Shown one piece after another: positions 41,309 to 49,210 of a DNA stretch of 64,000 nt. Location of the stretch: NCBI RefSeq assembly GCF_000003815.2, contig NC_049988.1, positions 2,539,662 through 2,603,661 on the forward strand, in the 5' to 3' direction. This stretch comes from Branchiostoma floridae. Taxonomy: Eukaryota > Chordata > Leptocardii > Amphioxiformes > Branchiostomatidae. Each line of letters begins with the position of its first letter. Position 1 is the first letter of the stretch. The notes beneath the pieces are model-generated. The model made no database searches. It was not told the origin of the DNA and saw only the letters and a list, made by a program, of their open reading frames with translations. Both the position numbers and the translations under genes were made by a program.

Positions 41309-41930
41309 TTACTTATTACTTTTATATCCAGGCACACAATGTCCTTCTGATGACAGGATCATACCAAGTTTACTCGGGGAAAAGTTGACCACATCCAGAT
41401 TGTGAGCTTTCCTAAATGTTTGGAAGATAGCAAGTATTGGAATGGTGATTCTGTCATAGAGGTAGACGCTGTGCTATAAGAGCATACAAAGCTTTATTAC
41501 TTATTACATTTTCATATACAGGCACACAATGTCCTTCTTATGACAGAATTATACCATATGTACTTGAAAAGTTGACCACATCCAGATTGTGAGTTTTCCT
41601 GAGTATTTGTAAGAGAGCGATTGTTTGAATGGTGATTCTGTGCCATTAGAATATGAAGAGTTTTATTACTTATTACCTTTATATACAGGCACACAATGTC
41701 CTTCGTATGACAGAATCATACCAGGTTTACTTGGTGAAAAGTTGACCACATCCAGGTAGTGAGTTTTCCTGAGTTTTGGAAGATAGCAAGTATTGGAATG
41801 GTGTTTCTGTAATAGAGATAGACGATGTGCCAATAGCATATGCTTGTAGATTTATTACCTTTTTATACAGGTACACAATGTCCTTCTTATGACAGAATTA
41901 TACCAGGTTTACTTGGTGAAAAGTTGAACA
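41309..41930 (+). repeat. Satellite of about 165-190 bp, segment 2
   Basis: Just over three units; AGGCACACAATG (or AGGTACACAATG) starts at 41330, 41520, 41687 and 41869. It continues segment 1 across Helitron-like copy 2 and is cut at 41930 by the 6.7-kb inverted-repeat element. Confidence 0.93.
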
Positions 41931-41947
41931 TATCTTTCCTGCGCTGT

Positions 41948-42059
41948 GATTGGCGATGCCTATATTAGGCGAAGACCCAATCCCATATAAAGGCAGGATA
42001 GACTATTCACATGCAGTTTGACGGACTCCTCCCCACAGCCGGTTCGTCGACGCCATGGC
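41948..42059 (+). promoter_or_regulatory. CCAAT/TATA promoter at the left end of the 6.7-kb element
   Basis: An inverted CCAAT box (GATTGGC, 41948) and CCCAAT precede TATAAA at 41986-41991. An ATG with strong Kozak context (GCCATGG) follows 68 bp downstream. The same boxes are preserved in the 318-bp derivative (TATAAA at 48652). Pol II promoter function is inferred from motif order only. Confidence 0.55.
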
Positions 42060-42155
42060 TACGGAAACACAGAAGATCCACAGAAAGACCGCCAGCAGGT
42101 TTTCGGGGTGTAGAAGAGAGACCGAGTATTTACCTCGTTTGCGTTTACAGGGAGT
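42054..42155 (+). CDS. Short ORF behind the element promoter (33 codons), hypothetical
   Basis: MATETQKIHRKTASRFSGCR, then RETEYLPRLRLQGV and TAG. It is basic, with the best start context in the element. AGCAG|GTTTTC inside it could be a donor and TTTACAG|GGAG an acceptor, so it might be the first coding exon of a spliced transcript. No family is recognised. Confidence 0.35.
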
Positions 42156-42182
42156 ATAGAATTCGAAGATTGCCCTTTTAGT

Positions 42183-42487
42183 GTCATGAAGATTTCTTAT
42201 TTTATTTTGCTTTGTGAAATTGCGAGAAGTTGTTGCTGCGTAGGGACGAATGTGAGTTGTCTGCGTTTTGCACGTGTATCGCTTTTTGTCATGCTGAGGT
42301 CCGTTCTTCTCGCAGACACTGGCGTGCCGGGCATTGTGTATGGGTTATGGAAGAAAGCATGCCTCACTGCGAGAATAGACGCTTATTTTGGGCGTTTGTT
42401 AGACATCACAGGTATATGCAGTACTGTCTGAAAGGACGTCGACGGAGAAGGCAAGTGACACCGCCGGCACGGCCGACCCCAGCATGA
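42183..42487 (+). CDS. Overlapping ORFs in the 6.7-kb element, hypothetical
   Basis: Two plus-strand frames overlap. One reads MKISYFILLCEIARSCCCVG, with a signal-like hydrophobic start. The other is cysteine/histidine-rich, ending in a basic tail (CLKGRRRRRQVTPPARP). The second has C-x-C, C-H and H-C spacings but no zinc-finger pattern I can name. At most one is likely to be real. Confidence 0.2.
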
Positions 42488-42950
42488 CTGACGCAGCAGC
42501 CTTGTGAATGAGCCGGACGTTCCATAGCAGAGCACCAGTAACACTGTTTTTGACAACGAGACTCACCAGGACAAGTCTGCGATATCTACGACCTTCTGGG
42601 AACGGGTAGGGAAAATTGCCGACAACAGAGAAGATAGAGTAGTTTCCTACGGGCGTAGGATTTACAAGCCAAGCAGGTACGCAAGGTTTTGAGCTCGCCG
42701 CCATTTTTGGCGTCTTGTGGAATTTTCCATTTTGATTTGTCTTCCTACGTTGGCTGTTTTTCTAGTGGATCTCTCGGCTGTTTTCTTTCTTGTTCCTTCA
42801 TGATTTTATTTTCCTGTTTTCCCCTTTTGTATGATTATGGTGTGTTTTGTTGGTCAGCAACTATTCTGTCGTTCATTTCGTTTAGCGCCTCGTAATTTGC
42901 ATATGTTTGCGCATCGCACATGTTTCGCGTGCGCAGGTGTGAGTGATTCT

Positions 42951-43617
42951 NNNNNNNNNNNNNNNNNNNNNNNNNNNNNNNNNNNNNNNNNNNNNNNNNN
43001 NNNNNNNNNNNNNNNNNNNNNNNNNNNNNNNNNNNNNNNNNNNNNNNNNNNNNNNNNNNNNNNNNNNNNNNNNNNNNNNNNNNNNNNNNNNNNNNNNNNN
43101 NNNNNNNNNNNNNNNNNNNNNNNNNNNNNNNNNNNNNNNNNNNNNNNNNNNNNNNNNNNNNNNNNNNNNNNNNNNNNNNNNNNNNNNNNNNNNNNNNNNN
43201 NNNNNNNNNNNNNNNNNNNNNNNNNNNNNNNNNNNNNNNNNNNNNNNNNNNNNNNNNNNNNNNNNNNNNNNNNNNNNNNNNNNNNNNNNNNNNNNNNNNN
43301 NNNNNNNNNNNNNNNNNNNNNNNNNNNNNNNNNNNNNNNNNNNNNNNNNNNNNNNNNNNNNNNNNNNNNNNNNNNNNNNNNNNNNNNNNNNNNNNNNNNN
43401 NNNNNNNNNNNNNNNNNNNNNNNNNNNNNNNNNNNNNNNNNNNNNNNNNNNNNNNNNNNNNNNNNNNNNNNNNNNNNNNNNNNNNNNNNNNNNNNNNNNN
43501 NNNNNNNNNNNNNNNNNNNNNNNNNNNNNNNNNNNNNNNNNNNNNNNNNNNNNNNNNNNNNNNNNNNNNNNNNNNNNNNNNNNNNNNNNNNNNNNNNNNN
43601 NNNNNNNNNNNNNNNNN
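42951..43617. other. Assembly gap (667 N)
   Basis: The gap abuts the left edge of the 65-bp minisatellite. The array probably continues into it, which is a common cause of such gaps. Confidence 0.99.
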
Positions 43618-43639
43618 TAACCCTAGGTAGAAAAAAAAA

Positions 43640-45570
43640 GTGTTTGCAGTTTTTGTTCTGGTTGGTGTCATGCAATAGCTTGTTGGACAATTGAACTGTT
43701 GGACAGCTTTTGTTTGCTGTTGTCGTACGACATGCTGTAAACAGCCCCAGAGAGATAACAAAACTGCTGGAAAGTTTTGTTGTTGTTGTCATGCGACAGG
43801 TTGTTGGACAACCCCAGGTAAGTAACAAGACTGTTGGACAGTTTTGTTTGTAGTTGTCATGCGACAGGTTGTTGGACAACCCCAGGTAAGTAACAAGACT
43901 GTTGGACAGTTTTGTTTGTAGTTGTCATGCGACAGGTTGTTGGACAACCCCAGGTAAGTGTACAAGACTATTGGATAGTTTTGTTTGTGGATGGACGACG
44001 GGTTGTGGGATAGCACCAGGCAGGTAACAGGACTGTTGGACAGTTTTGTTTGTTGATATACGAAAGGTTGTGGGACAACACCAGGCAAGTAACAAGACTG
44101 TTGGACAGTTTGATTTGTTGATGTACGACAGGCTGTGGGACGGCACCAGGCAAGTAACAGGACTGTTGGACAGTTTGGTTTGTGATGTATACGATAGGCT
44201 GTGGGACAGCACCAGGCAAGTAACAAGACTGTTGGACAGTTTGATTTGTTGATGTACGACAGGCTGTGGGACGGCACCAGGCAAGTAACAGGACTGTTGG
44301 ACAGTTTGGTTTGTTGATGTATACGATAGGCTGTGGGACAGCACCAGGCAAGTAACAGGACTGTTGGACAGTTTTGTTTGTTGATATACGAAAGGTTGTG
44401 GGACAACACCAGGCAAGTAACAGGACTGTTGGACAGTTTGGTTTGTTGATGTATACGATAGGCTGTGGGACAGCACCAGGCAAGTAACAGGACTGTTGGA
44501 CAGTTTTGTTTGTTGATGTACGACAGGCTGTGGGACAGCACCAGGCAGGTAAAAAGACTGTTGGACAGTTTTGTTTGTTGATGTACGACAGGCTGTGGGA
44601 CGGCACCAGGCAAGTAACAGGACTGTCGGACAGTTTGTTTGTTGATGTACGACAGGTTGTGGGACAACACCAGGCAAGTAACAGGACTGTTGGGCAGTTT
44701 GGTTCGTTGATGTACGACAAGCTGTGGGACAGCACTAGGCAAGTAACAGGACTGTTGGACAGTTTGGTTGGTTGATGTACGACAGGCTGTGGGACAGCAC
44801 TAGGCAGGTAACAAGGCTGTTGAACAGTTTGGTTTGTTGATGTACGGCGGGTTGTGGGACAGCACCAACCAGGTAACAAGACTGTTGGACAGTTTGGTTG
44901 GTTGATGTACGACAGGCTGTGGGACAGCACCAGGCAAGTAACAAGACTGTTGGACAGTTTGGTTTGTTGTCGTGCGACAGGCTGTGGGACAGCACCAGGT
45001 AGGTAACAGGACTGTTGGACAGTTTGGTTTGTTGTCGTGCGACAGGCAGTGAGACAACGCCAGGTAGAGTAACAACAGTGTACGACAGTTTTTTGTTTGC
45101 TGTTGTCGTATGACAGGTTGTTGGACAACCCCGGGTAGGTAACAAGACTGTTGGACAGTTTTGTTTGTTGTTGTCGTGCGACAGGTTGGTTAGACAACCC
45201 CAGAGAAGTAAAAAGGCTGCTCGACAGTTTTGTGACGCTGTGCTGTCGTACGACAGATTGTTGAGCAACTCCAGGAAGCCAACAAGACTGTTGGACATTT
45301 TTTGTTTGTTGTTGTCGTGCGACAGGTTGTTAGACAACCCCAGAGAAGTAAAAACGCTGTTAGACAGTTTTGTGGGTTGTCGTACGATAGATTGTTTAGC
45401 AACCCCAGGTAAGCAGCAAAACTGTTGGACATTTTTGTTTGTTGTTGTCGTGTGACAGGTTGTTAGACAACCTCAGAGAATTAAAAGGCTGTTAGATAGT
45501 TTTGTGTGTTGTTGTACGACAGATTGTTGAGTAACCCCAGGTAAGCAGCAAGACTGTTGGAAAGTTTTTG
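43640..45570. repeat. Minisatellite of 65-bp hairpin-bearing units (about 30 copies)
   Basis: The unit reads roughly GACTGTTGGACAGTTTTGTT, then TGTTG(A/T)TGTACGACAGG and (C/T)TGTGGGACA(G/A)CACCAGG then (C/T)AAGTAACAG. Each unit has up to three short hairpins: ACTGT-TGG-ACAGT, G(C/T)TGT-GGG-ACA(G/A)C and TGTCG-TG-CGACA. Paired changes keep the stems intact between units. Units near the left edge carry a perfect CAG|GTAAGT splice-donor motif. The minus strand is free of stops in all three frames for long stretches because 65 is not a multiple of three. Degenerate units continue to about 46060. Confidence 0.93.
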
Positions 45571-46060
45571 GACTAGAGAAGTAAAGAGACTGTTAGACAG
45601 TTTTCTGTTATCGCACGATATGTTGTTACAAATTTGTTACCCAGGTGTTAGTGGTTGGTCGCACGACAGGTTGTTTAGACAAGCCTAGGTAGGTAACATG
45701 GCTGGCGGACAGTTTTTTATTTTGTTTGTTATGCGACAAGTTGTGGGACAACCACAGGTGGACTTTAAGACTGAAGGACAATTTTTGTGTGCTATGGAGC
45801 CGTACTATTAGTTATTGGACAGCTTCAGGCTGATAACAGGACTTGGTTTTCGTTCGGTTTGTTACTTGACAAGTCGAGGGACAACTCTAGGCTGATATAG
45901 TTGGTCGTGCGACAGGGCAGCCACATGTAGGAAATGAGAATAGTACAGTTTGGCTGGCTGACTACGACAGGTTTTGGTTAACTTCGTGATGGTACATACC
46001 GAGACTGTCAGATACTTTGGTGAGATTTGTGGCATTGCAGATTGTTGATGGACCCCGTGT
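45571..46060. repeat. Degenerate edge of the 65-bp minisatellite
   Basis: Scattered unit pieces remain (CAAGTTGTGGGACAACC at 45738, GTGCGACAGG at 45906, GACTACGACAGG at 45959) amid unrelated sequence, as expected for older units at an array edge. Confidence 0.6.
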
Positions 46061-46190
46061 AGATAACGAGAACAGCAAGCAGTTTTTAACGCGATTGAGA
46101 AAATATCTACAGAAGCACTGAAGTCGAGGCCGACAATTGTGAAGATTACGGTGTGCAATGTAGAGAATAGTACGTCGTGGATAGTTTTAG

Positions 46191-46733
46191 GACGAACAGC
46201 ACAAGATTAAAAGTTGGCACTTATATACGTATAACTGCAAGGAGTTTGAACTAATTACGAGTATCATTCGTTCGTTTTTCAACACGCTATTGTATCGCTA
46301 TGATTCTTGGTACACGTACGTTTTCTTTGAAATACAAGACACAGAGCAACATTGTTGTAGAACATTCGTAACCAACGACGTATTCGTTAGGTGGTACAGG
46401 TTTTCAAGAGAAATGATACCTTCATCCCGAAGGACATGCAATATGATAAATATGTTACAGGATGCATTCAGTACAACGCGCGTGGGTGTGATGCAAGGAC
46501 GTCTGAAAATACCACCTCAAGTTCAGCAACTTAGACCCACCAGCCAGCTGAGAAGTACACGCAGCAAACCATATGGGAGGACGGCGTACAGGCAGGGATG
46601 GTGGCCAAGCAAAGGGATCAAGAAGTTTAAAACCAGACTTAAAATTCAGAAACAGAGAGACAACAGCCCCAGAATTTTTTACTCTCTCGTACGTTCGAAT
46701 TGTGACCTGAACTTCCATTTTGCCTTAAAGTAA
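46191..46733 (+). CDS. Open frame in the 6.7-kb element, basic C-terminus, hypothetical
   Basis: The frame is open from 46191, right after a TTTTAG acceptor-like site, to TAA at 46733 (180 codons). An aromatic-rich first part (LLYRYDSWYTYVFFEIQD, DVFVRWYRFSREM) is followed by a strongly basic part (PYGRTAYRQGWWPSKGIKK, FKTRLKIQKQR). The first internal ATG is at residue 79, so the start would need splicing. The amino-acid composition looks more protein-like than its surroundings. No transposase catalytic motif or other family is recognised. Confidence 0.4.
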   Translation, partial: DEQHKIKSWHLYTYNCKEFELITSIIRSFFNTLLYRYDSWYTYVFFEIQDTEQHCCRTFVTNDVFVRWYRFSREMIPSSRRTCNMINMLQDAFSTTRVGVMQGRLKIPPQVQQLRPTSQLRSTRSKPYGRTAYRQGWWPSKGIKKFKTRLKIQKQRDNSPRIFYSLVRSNCDLNFHFALK

Positions 46734-47279
46734 CAGAATATGTTAGAGGGCGTCTGTTAAACGCTTTCTTCGTAAAAAGAAAAAAAAGAACATCTATACT
46801 GTCTTAGAGTTCACTGTAGGGATGACCACTGTATTTGCTTGTTTTTAATTAGAACACATCAACGTCAGAAGTTGTCCAGGAAGTGACATGTTTTTCGTTG
46901 TAATGTTGAGAAACAACTAGTTATTAAATCGGTTTGCTGTTTTCGTCTGTCTCCATTTTCTTTACTTGGTAGTACGTTCCAGCGCTTATGGTTTATAAGT
47001 AATTTGAAAAGGAGCATGTTTAATATAAAGTGCCATGGATAAATACAGGTTCGTGTATCTTGGGTAGTAATTTGTTGATAACTTGACGAGGCACGAAAGT
47101 TAAAAGGCAGCAGTTATTTTGTCGTTTTATCGAAACACTTAGGCCAAAGTCTAATTTTGTTTCGTAGGTAGATCTGACATGTTTAGCTGTAATGAGTCCA
47201 AAGATGACGCTATAAAAGTTTCAGGTTAATATAGCCAGTATTAAAAGGTCACTGCTTACTTTCTAACTGTCAGCCTTTA

Positions 47280-47504
47280 TTGGCACACACAGGGTTAAGG
47301 CTTATTTATAGAAGACATGAAGGTTTTGCTGCACATAAAATAGAATATCTTCAATTTATCACATATGCTTTCCAACCTAGACCTAGTAATATAGGGTTGG
47401 CTACCCAGCGCAAAACGGCATTGGCCAAAACTGGTTTCGTCAAGTATGTATCAATTCAAGGGTTAGTGGATTTTCCAGAGAGGTTGTTATCAGTGAAAAG
47501 CTAG
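47280..47504 (+). CDS. Open frame in the 6.7-kb element, hypothetical
   Basis: Reads HTGLRLIYRRHEGFAAHKIE, YLQFITYAFQPRPSNIGLAT, then QRKTALAKTGFVKY and ends in TAG at 47504. Moderately basic, no recognised family. TTTATTGGCACACACAG just before it could be an acceptor. Confidence 0.3.
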   Translation: MAHTGLRLIYRRHEGFAAHKIEYLQFITYAFQPRPSNIGLATQRKTALAKTGFVKYVSIQGLVDFPERLLSVKS

Positions 47505-47554
47505 AACAGTAGTGAGGAGGACTCTAACACTTCAATACAGATTTTTTGTTTAGA

Positions 47555-47872
47555 TACAATTATCCCAATGTATGTGACGTAGCTTGGTTTGCTAAACGGC
47601 AGTTGAAACAAATATTTGAAACCGAATGTCGACATTTTTTTTTTGTTTATACCCGAGTTCTGATAGGGAGAAATGGGATTATATTGGGTATTTATTCTTG
47701 CAATATGTCTGGGCCATTTGTGTACGTCGAATTTGGAGAGATCCGTTATACGAAAGTTACATCTGCTGCGATAATAGACCATTGTTACGTACCGTGTCTA
47801 TTCTATTTATGGGGTTGGGAGTATATTTGGAGTTTGCAACATCTGACAGAGGACACTTCTAGTAGTTTTTAG
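47555..47872 (+). CDS. Overlapping open frames with a 10-T run, hypothetical
   Basis: After TTTTTTGTTTAG (acceptor-like) the frame reads RYNYPNVCDVAWFAKRQLKQ, IFETECRHF. A run of T at 47636 then allows continuation in either of two open frames: one is SGPFVYVEFGEIRYTK-like; the other has SDREKWDYIGYLFLQYVWAI and ends near 47862. A frameshift at the T run, real or from sequencing, could connect them. No family is recognised. Confidence 0.3.
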   Translation, partial: YNYPNVCDVAWFAKRQLKQIFETECRHFFFVYTRVLIGRNGIILGIYSCNMSGPFVYVEFGEIRYTKVTSAAIIDHCYVPCLFYLWGWEYIWSLQHLTEDTSSSF

Positions 47873-47959
47873 AAGAGGACCGCCGGCGATGCAAGAAATA
47901 AAAAGTATTAGACTGCACATTAGTTTTATTGTAGTTGATTCACTTCCGATATGCAGGAC

Positions 47960-48200
47960 ACGAATAAAAGAATAATGAATGGAGGTTGGGGTAGAAAGGA
48001 ATAGAGAATGATGGTGTGAAGAACTTGGCGGATGAGAGTGGGAGAAGTAAGGATGAGAGTGGGAGAGAACGATAGAGTCAAGGAAGGTTAAGATGAGATT
48101 GGGGATAGTAGGAGGTATGGATATTTATGAACGATGGAGTGAAGGAAAGTTAGGATGAGATTAGGAATAGTAGGAGGTATGCATATGTAAGAAGGAAGAA
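47960..48200 (+). repeat. Purine-rich tandem repeats in the 6.7-kb element
   Basis: Imperfect units of GGATGAGAGTGGGAGA and a longer pair AGGATGAGATTAGGAATAGT / AAGATGAGATTGGGGATAGT, each followed by AGGAGGTATG. Confidence 0.75.
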
Positions 48201-48596
48201 TAGTAGCGCCAATATTGTATAGTGATTGTTATGGTAGGTCTGGACCACCACCTATATAAGTGGTAGAGTCCGCTAGTGGTTACGTCACGCACTGTGTGAT
48301 GCTGGTTGTTTACCATCATGGAACGGTTCCGTAAGAAGTTGTCAATAGACTATGTCTATGTTGAGTAGGTTGACTATGCGTCCACTGTCGTCCTTGAGTA
48401 TACACCGCATGCGTTCCCTATTAGCGTGGAGTCAGCGGTTGGTCTCCTAGAACCCACACACGCACCAAGAAGCTTGGATGCCACGCAACTCCGGGGGTCC
48501 TCAGGTAATGATACTAAAAAGAAGAGGCGCGACGGAAGGCACCACCCCATAGCTTCATATGGATGAGTCAATCACTGCGCAGAAAGAATAGGTAAC

Positions 48597-48914
48597 TATC
48601 TTTCCTGCGCTGTGATTGGCGATGCCTATATTAGGCGAAGACCCAATCCCATATAAAGGCAGGATAGACTATTCACATGCAGTTTGACGGACTCATCCGC
48701 ACAGCCTGGAATCCGTCGAAGACGTGAACATGGGATAGAAGGAGTGGGACAAGGGAAAAGAGGTAGGCACGATGGAGCGCAGTTTTTCTTTTTCGCCCGC
48801 CAACCCACCCACCCACTCAGTCTGGGGAATGTTATATGTATCACATCTTCGCGCGACTCCAGGCACCACCCCATAGCTTCATATGGATGAGTCAATCACT
48901 GCGCAGAAAGAATA
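48597..48914 (+). mobile_element. 318-bp deletion derivative (MITE) of the 6.7-kb element
   Basis: The first 110 bp (through CACAGCC) match 41931-42044, including the TATA box. The last 55 bp (GGCACCACCCCATAGCTTCA to AGAAAGAATA) match 48538-48590. GGTAAC stands on both sides (48591 and 48915), so it may be a 6-bp target duplication, though the left copy also abuts the larger element. Confidence 0.85.
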
Positions 48915-48920
48915 GGTAAC

Positions 48921-49210
48921 CATCCAGATTGTGAGTTTTCCTGAGTGTTTGGAAGATAGCAAGTATTGGAATGGTGATTTTGTCATAGAGGTAGATGCTG
49001 TGCCATTAGAATATGCATAGCTTTTTATTACTTATTACTTTTATATACAGGCACACAATGTCCCTCATATGACAGAATCATACCAGGTTTACTTGGTGAA
49101 AAGTTGAACACATCCAGGACGGGAGTTTTCCTAATGTTTGGAAGATAGCAAGTATTGGAATGGTGATTCTGTCATAGAGGTAGACGCTGTGCCATTAGCA
49201 TATCCATAGG
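48921..49210 (+). repeat. Satellite of about 165-190 bp, segment 3
   Basis: Resumes at CATCCAGATTGTGAGTTTTC, the point where segment 2 stopped (GTTGAACA / CATCCAG). It has about 1.6 units and AGGCACACAATG at 49049. Confidence 0.92.

Larger units (their letters stand above)
41931..48590 (+). mobile_element. 6.7-kb inverted-repeat element with internal minisatellite, unassigned superfamily
   Basis: The left end TATCTTTCCTGCGCTGTGAT and right end (complement) TATTCTTTCTGCGCAGTGAT form imperfect terminal inverted repeats. Both ends recur, 318 bp apart, in the neighbouring short element at 48597, which proves they are element termini. The insertion splits the satellite. Contents: a CCAAT/TATA promoter, a 33-codon ORF with a good Kozak context, more ORFs, a 667-N gap, the 65-bp minisatellite, and ORFs at 46191-47872. 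No transposase, integrase or helicase motif is recognised. Left flank TTGAACA and right flank GGTAAC share only AAC, so the target duplication is unresolved. Confidence 0.7.

Noticed and set aside
43789-45432. Long minus-strand ORFs (up to 409 codons) with repeated TVQQSCYLPGAVPQ-like text
   Set aside because: They arise from a 65-bp tandem repeat that happens to lack stops in all three minus frames. The three peptide motifs are the three frames of one unit, with no start context or protein family.
43640-45570. Direct-repeat array resembling a CRISPR array
   Set aside because: The whole 65-bp unit is repeated with no unique spacers, and the genome is clearly eukaryotic.
41931-48709. LTR retrotransposon with 113-bp direct repeats at 41931 and 48597
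   Set aside because: The right end of the unit is an inverted copy of the left end, and the short element has both, so a TIR element plus derivative fits better. No gag/pol and no primer-binding site were seen.
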